In this document: one piece after another, positions 28,891-38,483 of the stretch | Position numbering within the stretch: the stretch's first letter is position 1 | Layout of the letters: each line of letters opens with the position of its first letter | DNA from: Campylobacter rectus | GTDB lineage: Bacteria > Campylobacterota > Campylobacteria > Campylobacterales > Campylobacteraceae | DNA length: 64,000 nt | NCBI RefSeq assembly: GCF_004803795.1 | Contig: NZ_CP012543.1 | Coordinates: 1,364,001-1,428,000, forward strand | Direction: 5' to 3' | Translations under genes and position numbers: made by a program | The notes under the pieces: generated by a model | Seen by the model: only the letters and a program-made list of their open reading frames with translations | What the model was told of the DNA's origin: nothing | Databases searched by the model: none

Positions 28891-30004
28891 TTTTACTCCT
28901 TAAAAGCACGCCGCACTCGATGTGAGCAGTATTTGCAAACTGATCAAACACGGCAAATTTGACCGCCTCGTGCGTTGCGTCAAGCTGCGCCATATCTCGC
29001 TTTAGGCTCTGCGGCGAACAGGAGATATAGACGATATTTTCGTAGTTTTTGATGAAATTTATCACGCTCGCATCAAGTCCGGCGCGCGGCGGATCGACCA
29101 AAACGTGCGAGAAATCGTAACTAAAGATATCAAGCTCTCTTAAACGGTTAAACTCGCGCTCGCGCCCAAAGGCGCTTATGAGCTCCTCGGCGCTCATTCG
29201 CAAAAATTTGATGTTATTTACGCCGTTTAGCTCGCAGTTTTTGAGCGCATTTGCGATCGAGCTTTTGGATATCTCGGTCGCCAAAACGCGCTTAAATTTT
29301 TCCGCCATCGCAACGGTAAAGTTGCCGTGTCCGCAGTAAAGCTCAAGCAGATCCGCGCCGCGCTCTACGCAGCCTTTCGCCCATGCGATCATCTTTTCGT
29401 TTACGGCGGTGTTTGGCTGGATAAAAGCTCCGTCGCCGAACGTAAATTTGTAAATTTTATCGCCGATATTTAGGCGATCCTGTAAATTTAGCTCGCCGCT
29501 TAGCAGCTTTTGCCCTTTTGCCCTTGCGGCGATCGTCACGCGGTGGCCCACAAACTCGCGCGCCAAGCTTTCTATCTCGCCTTGCTCGGCCTTGCCTAGG
29601 TGCTTGTGATAGAGCAGCGTCGCCAGTATCCCGCTCGCGCACGAGATAAACTCGGCGCCAAAAAGCTTTTCTTTTAAAATTTGATTTTTCACAAGCGCCC
29701 CCAGCAAGCGCGGCATCAAATTTGCGATAGGGGCGGCTACTTTGGGGCATTCGTCTATAAAAACCCTCTTGGCTTTAGCGCCGTGCATCGTGTAGCTAAG
29801 CTCCTCGCCCTCGCGCCATATCCCAAACTCCGCTCTAGTGCGGTAACCGGCCTTCTGAGATGCGAAAAACTCGAATTCGCCGCTATAAAAGGGCTCAAAT
29901 TCGCGCCTTATAAACCCCTTTTTAAACTCAACCTGCTCTTCGTAAGGCGCATCAAGAGTGCAACTACCGCACTCTCCTACAAATTTGCAGAAAAAATCCG
30001 GCAA
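28880..30004 (-). CDS. trmA: tRNA (uracil-5-)-methyltransferase
   Basis: Makes 5-methyluridine at position 54 of tRNA. 374 residues: N-terminal substrate-binding half beginning with the Cys-rich FCKFVGECGSCTLD, SAM-binding motif LLELYCGHGNFTVAMA, substrate motif VLVDPPRAGLD, and catalytic nucleophile in NIVYISCSPQSLKRD. It starts with TTG at 30004; an AAAAGG Shine-Dalgarno lies 6 bases upstream, inside the last codons of the antiporter gene, and no ATG is suitably placed, so the TTG start is well supported. Corresponds to Cj0831c. Confidence 0.93.
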   Translation of the reverse strand: MPDFFCKFVGECGSCTLDAPYEEQVEFKKGFIRREFEPFYSGEFEFFASQKAGYRTRAEFGIWREGEELSYTMHGAKAKRVFIDECPKVAAPIANLMPRLLGALVKNQILKEKLFGAEFISCASGILATLLYHKHLGKAEQGEIESLAREFVGHRVTIAARAKGQKLLSGELNLQDRLNIGDKIYKFTFGDGAFIQPNTAVNEKMIAWAKGCVERGADLLELYCGHGNFTVAMAEKFKRVLATEISKSSIANALKNCELNGVNNIKFLRMSAEELISAFGREREFNRLRELDIFSYDFSHVLVDPPRAGLDASVINFIKNYENIVYISCSPQSLKRDMAQLDATHEAVKFAVFDQFANTAHIECGVLLRSKNAK

Positions 30005-30006
30005 AT

Positions 30007-31701
30007 TTAGACCTTTTGCCCGATAAATCTAACGACCAAAGCCGTCACCAAAAGCCCCAAAGGAAGTACCATCCATATGCTTAAGCCAAGTGCGGTCGGA
30101 AAATATCCTACAAAAATGCTGACCGCGCAAACGGCAAGAGCGTAAGGCATCTGAGTCTGGACGTGATCGATGTGGTTACACCCTGCTCCCATAGACGAGA
30201 GTATCGTAGTATCCGAGATCGGCGAGCAGTGATCGCCGAATATCGCGCCGGTTAAAACCGCTGAGATACTTACTATCATATACGCGTGCAGTGCGTCGCC
30301 CTCCAGTCCGCTGTACATACCCACGGCGTTAGCCAGCGGTATCGCAAGAGGCATCAAAATGCCCATCGTACCGTAGCTGGTGCCGGTAGAAAAGCTGATA
30401 AAAGAACCCAACATAAAAATAGTCGCGGGAAGGACTATTTTAGGCGTAGAATGAGAAAGCATATCAACCAAATAGCGAGAGGTACCGAGCTCTTTGATAA
30501 CAGAGCTCAAAGACCACGCAAGAAGCAGGATAATAATCGTGGTTATCATCGTCTTCCAGCCCTTACCCCAGGTCTCTATCGCCTCGCGCACGGTTAAAAT
30601 TTTTCTATAAACGGCCATAAATATCGCCACCACGGTAGCCAAAAGCGCCGACTGAAACAGCGCCACCGACGCGTCCGCCGCGCCGAAAGTCGCTTGGAAG
30701 GTGTAGAAAGTGAGAGGATGAGCCTTTGCGCTCTGCAGAGCCTCGCCTTCGAGCGAACCCAGCCCGCTAAAGTAAAAGCTAACGAACGCGCCGATGATTA
30801 GCACCAAAAGCGGCACGACGGCGTTTGAGCTTTGCAGTTTGATGTTTTCTTTAGGCTCCAGCGTCTTGTCTTCGATATTTTCTATGAGCGCTCCGCCCCT
30901 TCTTGGGTGTAGCTCGCCCGCCCTGGCTCTACGCTCGGCTTTTAGCATGCCCGCAAATTCGCGCCCCATAAAAGCGGTGCAAACGATAAAAAACAGCATA
31001 AAAAGATTGTAAAATCTATAAGGAATCGTCTCTACGAAGATACTAAAGGCATTTACGTTCGTCACGCCGATAAGCTCGTAGCCTTGCTTTATGAGCGAGA
31101 TCTCAAGCCCGACCCAGGTCGAGATGACGGCTAGACCAGCGATCGGAGCGGCGGTAGCATCGATGATAAAGGCTAGCTTTTCGCGAGAGACCTTAAATTT
31201 GTCCGTTATCGGGCGCATAATAGGGCCTACGATGAGCGAGTTTGCGTAGTCGTCGAAAAAGACGAAAAGCCCCATCACCCAGGTTGAAATTTGAGCCGAG
31301 ACACCCGTTTTGGCCTTTTTGCTAAGCCACAAAGCGACGGCCTTGGTTCCGCCCATTTTGGTGATGAGCGCGACCACGCCGCCGATACAAAGCACCTGAA
31401 GCACGATGCCTGCGTTCCAGCTATCGGCCAGCGAGCCCACGATCCTTTTTACGATGTCGGTAAAGCCTTTTATAAATGTCATAAAGATATTTGAGTCGAT
31501 GACGTTTATGAGAAACGTCCCGCTAAAAACGCCGATAAATAGCGACAAAACGACGTCTTTGGTGATAAACGCCAAAACTATCGCCACCACGGGCGGTATA
31601 AGCGTCCAAAAGCCGAAAATCTCGGCATTTTTTTTCGCTACTTCGGGATCTACGGCCAGCGCCAAGATCGGTAGTAGCGACAAAAATAAAATCTTTTTCA
31701 T
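30007..31701 (-). CDS. NhaC-family Na+/H+ antiporter
   Basis: Polytopic inner membrane protein of 564 residues with about 11-12 hydrophobic segments. Family signatures include FFDDYANSLIVGPIMRP, DATAAPIAGLAVISTWVG, STGTSYGTMGILMPLAIPLA and GDHCSPISDTTILSS. Exchanges Na+ for H+ in pH/sodium homeostasis, though some NhaC relatives carry organic acids. A possible N-terminal signal-like segment (KKILFLSLLPILALA) precedes the first helix, as in Cj0832c. Start: ATG at 31701 with Shine-Dalgarno AAAGGAG; the ATG at 31737 lacks one. trmA follows 2 bases after its stop. Confidence 0.9.
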   Translation of the reverse strand: MKKILFLSLLPILALAVDPEVAKKNAEIFGFWTLIPPVVAIVLAFITKDVVLSLFIGVFSGTFLINVIDSNIFMTFIKGFTDIVKRIVGSLADSWNAGIVLQVLCIGGVVALITKMGGTKAVALWLSKKAKTGVSAQISTWVMGLFVFFDDYANSLIVGPIMRPITDKFKVSREKLAFIIDATAAPIAGLAVISTWVGLEISLIKQGYELIGVTNVNAFSIFVETIPYRFYNLFMLFFIVCTAFMGREFAGMLKAERRARAGELHPRRGGALIENIEDKTLEPKENIKLQSSNAVVPLLVLIIGAFVSFYFSGLGSLEGEALQSAKAHPLTFYTFQATFGAADASVALFQSALLATVVAIFMAVYRKILTVREAIETWGKGWKTMITTIIILLLAWSLSSVIKELGTSRYLVDMLSHSTPKIVLPATIFMLGSFISFSTGTSYGTMGILMPLAIPLANAVGMYSGLEGDALHAYMIVSISAVLTGAIFGDHCSPISDTTILSSMGAGCNHIDHVQTQMPYALAVCAVSIFVGYFPTALGLSIWMVLPLGLLVTALVVRFIGQKV

Positions 31702-31991
31702 CAAAAACTCCTTTTTGTTTTTCGTCGGTTTAATCAAATTTCCCGCCCGTGCCTTGGGTCGGTATTTAAAGCGTAAATTTAGCTAAATGCGGCTTAAATT
31801 TTTGTTTTAAATTCGCTTAAAAGTCAAAAATTTTGGCTCTTTATTAAAATTTTATGTTAAAAATAGGGCTTTTGGGGAAAATTCGATCGAAGCGGTGCTC
31901 GGCGGCAAATTTTAAATTTGCTCGTAATTTAGATTTTTTATACGGATTTTACGGGGAATTTTAACTTTGATTTGCTAACCGAATTTGGTAT

Positions 31992-32444
31992 TTAATATAC
32001 AATAATACTATCTATATGCTTTTTGATATCAGCGACTTGTTTAGAATCTAAGCTCATTATCGTAAATGTTTTTAACCGCCGCACTTGCTTCGCTTTTTTA
32101 CCGATTGTTATTTTTTTGGGGATAAACGGACGGTCAAATACCGAGCAGGAAAAAATATCGGTGTTTTTAATCAGCGCATCACCGAGTATAAATCTATTTA
32201 TAATAATCCTATCCTTATAAATTTCAATATAATTAAACAAAATAATTTCAAACATAGGCACGATAAATAATAAAGAAACTAAAAAGCCAAGCGCTAGAAA
32301 TATACCCGTCAAATAAGCTATCGCCGATGAAATTATCATTAGAAACAAAAGACCAAAACCTATCAAATCGATTAATACTAAAATCGATTTTCTTTTATCC
32401 AGTTTATAAAGCAATTTTGCATTTTCATCGCAATCTTTTTGCAT
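31992..32444 (-). CDS. Hypothetical two-helix membrane protein
   Basis: 150 residues: a short basic N-terminus, two transmembrane helices (about 20-65: ILVLIDLIGFGLLFLMIISS and LALGFLVSLLFIVPMFEIIL), then a C-terminal soluble part with NYIEIYKDRIIINRFILGD, reminiscent of the beta-strand opening of bacterial PH-like membrane proteins; that resemblance is weak. The ATG at 32444 has GGAG 8 bases upstream. Lower GC than its neighbours and absent from the C. jejuni Cj0832c-Cj0833c junction as I remember it, so probably an insertion. Function unknown. Confidence 0.65.
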   Translation of the reverse strand: MQKDCDENAKLLYKLDKRKSILVLIDLIGFGLLFLMIISSAIAYLTGIFLALGFLVSLLFIVPMFEIILFNYIEIYKDRIIINRFILGDALIKNTDIFSCSVFDRPFIPKKITIGKKAKQVRRLKTFTIMSLDSKQVADIKKHIDSIIVY

Positions 32445-32489
32445 TCGCTTCTCCAAATTTATTCTCCGCTCGCGGCGGCTTTTCACCGC

Positions 32490-32760
32490 CAAAAATCACC
32501 GCAGTGCCACACGGTTTGCTACCAGACCCGACCTGCGTAAATCTCATCATCCGCTATGTGCCCGCGTAAAACGTGTGCTGCAAGCACTCAATCAGCAGCT
32601 CGCAAACCGGGTGCGAAATGAACGATATCTCTTCGCTCGAAAGGCCGTATTTGCTCCTATAGCCTCCGGTTCGTCTCATAAAAACAAAGAGCGTCTTTTG
32701 CGCGTTCGTAGATATTTGAAGCGATATTTTGCGCTAAGATAAAAGATTTTTCATCCAAAT
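32490..32760 (-). pseudogene. Fragment of a decayed gene of unknown family
   Basis: On the minus strand two frames give coherent protein pieces: LDEKSFILAQNIASNIYERA followed by KDALCFYE (about 32756-32675), then, after a frame change, GGYRSKYGLSSEEISFISHP and VCELLIECLQHTFYAGT (about 32670-32570), then a stop. Looks like a small helical protein broken by an indel and a stop. Not identified. Confidence 0.45.
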
Positions 32761-33552
32761 TCGGCGCGCCCCGCCCAAGGATATAAAACAAAACGAAATT
32801 TTGCCGAAATTTCGGCTATTTATGCTCAAAAGCCAAAAATAGCCGTCTTATATCTAAGTTTTTACTGTTTGAGAAATTTACAGGCTATTTTTTGGCGTTT
32901 TTACCTTGCTTGCAAAAACGGCGAAGAAATTTTAAGAATGCCAAATTTGACGTTAAATTCGGCGCAGTCTCGGCGCTCGAGCTCAACGTCAAATTTAAAT
33001 AAATTTCAGCACGTTTTGCCATTTCCAGTCAAGAGCGCAAATTTAAAAATTCGGCTTCAAATTTACAAGGATCAAATGCCGCAAAAAGTAAAATTTAAAC
33101 GACGCTCCAAAAACAGATAAAAATCGCGTGCCGAATTTTAAACCCGAATTTAAACGGTCAAACTTCAAATTTAAACTCAAATTTACGCGGAAAAGCGGCC
33201 GAATTTAACTCAAAATCCGGCCGACAAAACCCGTAAATTTAAAAACAAAGCGCCTACTTTTTCTCGATAAAAAGCCCGGCCCAAGTCTGCTGCGTCGCCA
33301 TCGCTTCGACGACGTTGATATTGACGCGGTGAGGCATATTTAGGCAGTTTAGCACGATCTGCTTTAGAAATTCGACTTCAAATTTACACGGGTCAAATGC
33401 CGCAAAAAGTAAAATTTAAACGACGATCCAAAAATAGATAAAAACCGCGCGCCGTGAAGCCCGGCGGCAAATTTAACTCAAATTTACGCGGCAAAGCTAC
33501 TAAATTTTACGCGAAATCCAGCCGCCTTTCCTGCAAATTTAACGCTAAAAGC
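32761..33552. other. Gene-free stretch holding a roughly 300-bp imperfect tandem duplication
   Basis: No intact gene. Two units can be aligned: 33047-33362 and about 33367-33661, the second running into the 3' end of the SDR gene. Each begins with a similar block (ATTCG-CTTCAAATTTACA, then AAATGCCGCAAAAAG and AAATTTAAACGACG) and ends with the SDR tail. The middle parts have diverged and are filled with AAATTT. Confidence 0.7.
33252..33362 (-). repeat. Duplicated 3' end of the SDR gene
   Basis: These 111 bases match 33551-33661, the last codons of the SDR gene plus its stop, at all but 2 positions as I align them. Both differences are synonymous in the SDR frame (GCG/GCC for Ala, GAG/GAA for Glu). 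The copy encodes the final 35 or so residues in frame but has no start. Confidence 0.85.
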
Positions 33553-34299
33553 CTACTTTTTCTCGATAAAAAGCCCCGCCCAAGTCTGCTGCGTCGCCAT
33601 CGCCTCGACGACGTTGATATTGACGCGGTGAGGCATATTTAGGCAGTTTAGCACGATCTGCGCGATATCCTCGGCCGTGATATACTCTACGCCCTCGTAA
33701 ACCGCGTCGGCCTTAGCCTTATCGCCGCCGAAGCGAACCTCGCTAAACTCGGTCTTGCAGATGCCCGGAGCTATCTCGGTCACGCGGATACCGGTGCCGC
33801 GGATGTCGTTGCGCAGATTTCTACTAAACTGCTTTACAAACGCCTTGCTCGCGCCGTAAACGTGGCTGCCAGGATACGGCCATGCGCCCGCGGTTGAGCC
33901 TAGATTAAAGATATAGCCGCTCTTTCGCGCGATCATAAGGGGCAAAACGGCCTTGGTCGAGTATAAAAAGCCTTTGATGTTGGTATCGACCATCGTCTCA
34001 AAGTCCTCGATGCTAGTCTCCGCCACGCCTTCGAGTCCGAGCGCTAGGCCTGCGTTATTTACGAGCACTTCGATATCGCGAAACTCCTGCGGTAAATTTG
34101 CCACGCCGTCAAAAACCGCCTTTTTATCGCGGATATCTGCGACGACGATATGAGTATTTCCTAACTGCTTAGCTAAGGCCTCGAGCCTTTCTTTACGGCG
34201 AGCGAGCGCTACGATCTTGTAGCCTTCGCGGCTTAGCGCCCTAGCTATCGCCTCGCCAAAACCCGACGTAGCCCCCGTGATAAAAGCCGTTCCTTTCAT
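33553..34299 (-). CDS. Short-chain dehydrogenase/reductase (YdfG-like)
   Basis: 248-residue classical SDR: NADP-binding TGATSGFGEAIARAL, ARRKERL, VLVNNAGLALG, active-site Ser (FNLGSTAG) and YGASK Tyr-Lys pair, and the C-terminal NMPHRVNINVVEAM typical of the YdfG/serine 3-dehydrogenase group. It probably reduces or oxidises small hydroxy acids or aldehydes in the cytoplasm; substrate unproven. Corresponds to Cj0833c by position. The 3' end is duplicated downstream (33252-33362). The ankyrin protein gene lies immediately upstream, 9 bases away. Confidence 0.9.
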   Translation of the reverse strand: MKGTAFITGATSGFGEAIARALSREGYKIVALARRKERLEALAKQLGNTHIVVADIRDKKAVFDGVANLPQEFRDIEVLVNNAGLALGLEGVAETSIEDFETMVDTNIKGFLYSTKAVLPLMIARKSGYIFNLGSTAGAWPYPGSHVYGASKAFVKQFSRNLRNDIRGTGIRVTEIAPGICKTEFSEVRFGGDKAKADAVYEGVEYITAEDIAQIVLNCLNMPHRVNINVVEAMATQQTWAGLFIEKK

Positions 34300-34308
34300 A
34301 TTTTCTCC

Positions 34309-35520
34309 TTATTCGGTGATCAAATTTGACTCAAGTCCCAGCACTCTTAGATACTGCGCGTTGATCTCTTTTTTGCCGATGATCGCGTAGTCTAGGGCGT
34401 TTAGCCCCATATCATCGATAGCCTGCACGTCCGCGCCGTTATCTACCAAAAGCTGCAATATCTCCACGTCCGCCGCTCCGGCCGCACTCATCAGCACGCT
34501 TTTTGACGCCCCGTCAAAATCGCAGAGCTTCACGAAGTTCGGCAGCTGAACGCTCAGATTCGAGCTGTAAGCAAGCTTTGTGTTTATATCTATTAGTCTT
34601 TTATTTACCAGTGCTCCGTTTTCTAACAGAAATTTGACTAAATTTATGTCGTTTAGCTGCACGGCCTTAAAAAGCGGAGTGACGCCGAGTAAATTTTCGT
34701 AATTTACGTCCGCGCCGCTAGCCACCAGGAGCTTCACGTTATTTAAATTTTTAAGCGCAAAAAATAGCGAACTCTCAAAGCCGTAGTTTAAATTTACGCC
34801 CACGCGCAAAAACTCTTTTATCACGTCCTCGTTTTTTTCGTAAAGAAGCGCCGCGTTAAAGGCGTTTTGCAGCGAATTTTGCGAAACGGCGCCCGAATAT
34901 ATCGCCTCGTTGATGCCGTATTTGGTAAAAGTCGGGCTGCTTACCTTTCTCGCAAACTCGTCCATATCGCCGTTTTGCAGAGTCGCAGCTGCAAATTTTA
35001 AAAACTCGTTTGCAACCTTTGAAGCGTAGTAAATCGCGCTGCCTTCGTCTATTTTAAAATTTGATTTGTAGTAGCTTACCAGCGGCCCCAAGACGGCGTT
35101 GTAGTCTTTGTTAAAGTCCTTAAAAACCGTAAAATTACTTAAGCTTTGATGTCCCCAGTAGCGAAGCCTGGCTCTGTTTTGCGATACGAATTTTTCGTAT
35201 TCGTCGGGGCTCTCTAGTTCTTTGGCGTAAATTTCGGGCGCATAGGAGGCTTTTAGGATCTTAAATTTAAACTCGTTTAAATTTTTAGTCGCTAAATTTC
35301 CGACGCAAGCAAGGCTTTCGGCGCGGATCTTTTGAGCCGCCGAGAGTAAAATTTGAGCCTCTTTTAGCCCCAAGATAGAGTCCTTGCAGTTTGGCTCAAA
35401 TTCTCCCGAAAATGTTAAATTTTGAGAGAAAAATCGTTGCTTATCAGCCAAAGCGTCATCGCAGTTAAAGCCCGCGAAAACAAAAGAAAACGACAAAAGT
35501 ATCGGCAAAATAAATCTCAT
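34309..35520 (-). CDS. Periplasmic ankyrin-repeat protein
   Basis: 403 residues. Sec signal peptide (MRFILPILLSFSFVFAG) then an N-terminal helical domain with several Cys (NCDDALADKQRFF, CVGNLATKNLNEF) and at the C-terminus ankyrin repeats (GVTPLFKAVQLNDINLVKFLL, then VLMSAAGAADVEILQLLVDN, then MGLNALDYAII). Probably a periplasmic protein-protein interaction module. Start: ATG at 35520 with GAGG upstream; another ATG lies 12 bases earlier. Matches Cj0834c by order. Function not known. Confidence 0.85.
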   Translation of the reverse strand: MRFILPILLSFSFVFAGFNCDDALADKQRFFSQNLTFSGEFEPNCKDSILGLKEAQILLSAAQKIRAESLACVGNLATKNLNEFKFKILKASYAPEIYAKELESPDEYEKFVSQNRARLRYWGHQSLSNFTVFKDFNKDYNAVLGPLVSYYKSNFKIDEGSAIYYASKVANEFLKFAAATLQNGDMDEFARKVSSPTFTKYGINEAIYSGAVSQNSLQNAFNAALLYEKNEDVIKEFLRVGVNLNYGFESSLFFALKNLNNVKLLVASGADVNYENLLGVTPLFKAVQLNDINLVKFLLENGALVNKRLIDINTKLAYSSNLSVQLPNFVKLCDFDGASKSVLMSAAGAADVEILQLLVDNGADVQAIDDMGLNALDYAIIGKKEINAQYLRVLGLESNLITE

Positions 35521-35583
35521 CGTATGCCTCAATATCTTTTAATTTTGATAATTCTACCAAAAAATAATTTAGTAAAGATAAAT

Positions 35584-36081
35584 TTACCGCTCGTTAAAGC
35601 AAACGTCCGCAAACGCGGCTTTTAGCTTCTCGTAAAGCGGAGTAAAGGGCACGCCGTTTACGCGCACCTCGGCGATGGATGTGATAAAATTCGTATCGCC
35701 GCTCCAGCGCGGCACGAGATGATAGTGCACGTGCTCTGCGATACCCGCACCGCCTGCTTTGCCCAGATTCATCCCGATATTTACGCCCGCCGCGTTTAGT
35801 TCGCGTTTTAAAATTTTCACGCCCTCGCGCACGTAAGCGCTCATCTCCGACCAAGTTTGCTCTTCTAGATTTTCGATATTATCGGCGTGCGCGTAAGGTA
35901 TCACCATAAAGTGCCCGGGCGTATACGGGTAGAGATTCATAATCCCAAAACACCGCTTTGCGCGAAACAAAACGCCCGTCTGCGCGTCTTTTTCGGGGTG
36001 ATTTACGACGTTACAAAAGACGCAGCCCTGCTCCTTTTTACCGAAATATTCGCTCCTCCACGGCGCGCAAATGTGCTCCAT
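35584..36081 (-). CDS. HIT-family (histidine triad) hydrolase
   Basis: 165 residues. The HIT signature HVHYHLVPRW is present, together with the zinc-type Cys pair GCVFCNVV near residue 20 and PYTPGHFMVIPYAHADNI. Proteins of this branch hydrolyse nucleotide conjugates such as dinucleoside polyphosphates. Corresponds to Cj0499, next to trpC (Cj0498), the same neighbour as here; the start is 2 bases past the trpC stop. Confidence 0.9.
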   Translation of the reverse strand: MEHICAPWRSEYFGKKEQGCVFCNVVNHPEKDAQTGVLFRAKRCFGIMNLYPYTPGHFMVIPYAHADNIENLEEQTWSEMSAYVREGVKILKRELNAAGVNIGMNLGKAGGAGIAEHVHYHLVPRWSGDTNFITSIAEVRVNGVPFTPLYEKLKAAFADVCFNER

Positions 36082-36082
36082 C

Positions 36083-36868
36083 CTAGCCCTCCTTTACGGT
36101 TTTTACGGCCTTTGCCAAGTCCTCTTGCCTCATAAAATGCTCGCCTATCAAAAACGCGTCGGCTCCTTGAGCGTGAAGCTCTTTTAGCTGCGAATGTTCG
36201 TAGATGCCGCTTTCAGCGACGATGACGCTTGCGTTTTTGATTTTAGAAAACAGCTTCTCGCAAAGGCTCATATCCATCTCAAACGTGCTTAAATTTCGGT
36301 GATTTACTCCGACTATCTTTGCGCGCGCGAAATTTGACTTTTCCACGTCCTCTTCGTCGTGCGTCTCGACCAAGGCCTCAAGCCCCAACGAATGCGCGTA
36401 ATCAAGCAGCCGCTTTAACTCGCCGGCACTAAGAGCCTTTGCGATAAGCAGGATAAAATCAGCCCCGTAAACGAGCGCTTCTAAAATTTGATACTCGTCT
36501 ATGATGAAATCTTTACGAAGTAGCGGCAGCGAGCTTGCCCGTCTGATAGCGGCTAGATACTCCAAATTTCCTTTAAAAAAATGCGGCTCGGTTAGAACCG
36601 AGATAGCGTTTGCGCCGCCTTTTTCATACTCTTTGGCTATCTCTGCGGGAGCGAAATTTTGCTTTATCAGCCCCTTGCTAGGGCTTGCTTTTTTGACCTC
36701 GGCGATGATGCGATACGGCTCGTCTGCGCTGCTTTTTAGCGCTTTTACCGCGTCTTTTATCTCGCGCGGATTTTTCGCCGCAAGCTCTTGCAGCTTTTCA
36801 AAAGGCGTTTGCGATTTTCGCAGTGCCAAGTCCTCTTTCGTTCGCTCGATTATTTGATCCAGTATCAT
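36083..36868 (-). CDS. trpC: Indole-3-glycerol-phosphate synthase
   Basis: Converts CdRP to indole-3-glycerol phosphate in tryptophan synthesis. 262-residue TIM barrel with catalytic motifs [42 protein letters not shown] and VAESGI. A stand-alone monofunctional enzyme, not fused to TrpF. Its ATG (36868) overlaps the stop of the TPR gene as ATGA, so I place the start there rather than at the ATG 21 bases upstream. Being away from the other trp genes is normal for Campylobacter. Confidence 0.94.
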   Translation of the reverse strand: MILDQIIERTKEDLALRKSQTPFEKLQELAAKNPREIKDAVKALKSSADEPYRIIAEVKKASPSKGLIKQNFAPAEIAKEYEKGGANAISVLTEPHFFKGNLEYLAAIRRASSLPLLRKDFIIDEYQILEALVYGADFILLIAKALSAGELKRLLDYAHSLGLEALVETHDEEDVEKSNFARAKIVGVNHRNLSTFEMDMSLCEKLFSKIKNASVIVAESGIYEHSQLKELHAQGADAFLIGEHFMRQEDLAKAVKTVKEG

Positions 36869-38130
36869 TTTTTGTTCTTCTTTAGGCACTCTTTGATAGC
36901 GTTTATATGCTCTTTGCCCTCGGGCGAATTTATAAATTCCTCGTCATGCAAGACTTTTTGTATTATCTCATCGGCCTTTTTGCACTCGCCCAGCTTATAG
37001 TATCCCCATGCCAGCGAGTCTAGATAAAACACGGATCCCGGCTCCAGCTCGAGAGCTCTATTTACCAGATCTATTCCCTTTTTCACGTCTATATCGTGAT
37101 CGATGAGTAGGTAGCCGTAGTAGTTTAGATATAGCGCTTTATCGAGTTTTACGGCCGATTTTTCAAAGTTACGAATTACTTGCTTGAGGCTATTTTTGGC
37201 TATCTTTTTAGTTTGTTTGTCAGTGTCTCTTTCGTATTGATATATCGCCATTTTGGCTTGATATTCGAGATTAAAGCTCTTATCAAAGGCCTCTTGCGCC
37301 TTTTTATACGCTTTACCGAAATCCCCCGTCGCGGCGTAAAGATCCATCAGTGCGTCGTCGTTGTAAGAGTATTTTTGTAAAAACTTAATCGCCGCATCGT
37401 AGTTTTTTTGATAGACGTAGACGCCAAGCGCTTTTTCGAGATAAACCTTCTCTTTCGTCGCTTCAAAAAGCCCCTCATAAACAGCTATCATATCGGAGTA
37501 GCGGCCATCCCTGGCGTAGATATCCACTAGCGCCGTGCAGGTCTCGACCTCGCAGCCGTCGATACGCCGCGAGCTCTCCAGGTGCCTGATCGCCTCTTTT
37601 TTGTCGTTCATTTTATTGTATAAAAGATCGACTATGCGTAGCAGATTTTCCACGCTCCTATCTAGCTCGTATGCACGCTCGAGCTCGCCCAGAGCAGCTT
37701 TGTTGTCGTTTTGCATCGAATAAACGGCAGAGAGCATAACGTGGTTTTTAGAGATGTCCTCTTTTTTTATGAGCTCCTTCATCACCTTTGCGGCTTCATC
37801 CAGTTTATTTTCGCTCATCAAATTTGCGCCCTGTATGCGAAGCACGTCTACGTCGTCTTTTAGCACCTTTTGACTGAGCGCTAAAATGCTTTTAAAATTT
37901 ACGTTTTTAGAAAAAAACGCGAGTCTTAGCGCCTCTTTTAGATAGTCGGTGTTTTTGGTCTTTTCGTAAAGCCGCTCGTAAAGCTCGGTCGCCTCGTCGT
38001 GCCTAGCGTTTTCGACCGCCATCAGCGCCTTGATAACGTATAAATTCTCGTCAAAGTCGTCTTTGGCGGTAGCAAAACAAACAAGCAAAGCCGCCAAGAT
38101 AAATTTTAAAATCGCCTTATTCCCGCGCAT
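36865..38130 (-). CDS. Exported TPR-repeat protein
   Basis: 421 residues with a Sec-type signal ([16 protein letters not shown]) and a series of degenerate tetratricopeptide helices over its whole length ([40 protein letters not shown]-like units, and a well conserved last one around [19 protein letters not shown]). Probably a periplasmic scaffold. It occupies the position of Cj0497 next to trpC. It is translationally coupled to trpC by ATGA overlap, and its start overlaps the preceding Cys-cluster gene by 25 bases. Confidence 0.85.
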   Translation of the reverse strand: MRGNKAILKFILAALLVCFATAKDDFDENLYVIKALMAVENARHDEATELYERLYEKTKNTDYLKEALRLAFFSKNVNFKSILALSQKVLKDDVDVLRIQGANLMSENKLDEAAKVMKELIKKEDISKNHVMLSAVYSMQNDNKAALGELERAYELDRSVENLLRIVDLLYNKMNDKKEAIRHLESSRRIDGCEVETCTALVDIYARDGRYSDMIAVYEGLFEATKEKVYLEKALGVYVYQKNYDAAIKFLQKYSYNDDALMDLYAATGDFGKAYKKAQEAFDKSFNLEYQAKMAIYQYERDTDKQTKKIAKNSLKQVIRNFEKSAVKLDKALYLNYYGYLLIDHDIDVKKGIDLVNRALELEPGSVFYLDSLAWGYYKLGECKKADEIIQKVLHDEEFINSPEGKEHINAIKECLKKNKK

Positions 38131-38483
38131 TCTTTCTCCAATTCATTGATTTTATCCTTAAAATAGTCCCAAAACGGAAAGGTGCGGCACTGACTCGGGC
38201 GAAAGTCGTAAACCGAGCAGTTTTTTGCCGTTTCGTCAAAAAATACGCACGCAAATCCGCCCTCATAGGGCTTTTCTTTGAGGCTAAATTTATAACCGAA
38301 TTTATCTAAAAACCTCGATCTAAACTCACCCTCGCCCATTTTTAAATGCTCCGCCAGCGATGAAATTTCCGCCGAGCTTATCCATATGTAGCCGCTTTCT
38401 CCCGTGCAGCACTTGCCGCCGCACCGCTCGCACTTGCTAGCGTCAAATTCATAACCAAAGCCGCTTCGTCTTAGCAAATTCAC
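38106..38483 (-). CDS. YkgJ-family Cys-cluster protein
   Basis: 125 residues with the YkgJ/UPF0153 pattern of Cys: CERCGGKCC near residue 18-26, ACVFFDETAKNCSVYDFRPSQC and a last Cys near the C-terminus. These proteins are thought to bind zinc or an FeS cluster; function unknown. The 3' end overlaps the TPR gene by 25 bases, and the start overlaps the methyltransferase stop by 4 (ATGA-type). Confidence 0.85.
   Translation of the reverse strand: MNLLRRSGFGYEFDASKCERCGGKCCTGESGYIWISSAEISSLAEHLKMGEGEFRSRFLDKFGYKFSLKEKPYEGGFACVFFDETAKNCSVYDFRPSQCRTFPFWDYFKDKINELEKECAGIRRF

Noticed and set aside
32869-33120. 83-codon plus-strand frame in the duplicated region
   Set aside because: Translation is Lys/Asn/Phe-rich from AAATTT-dense DNA, with no ribosome site.
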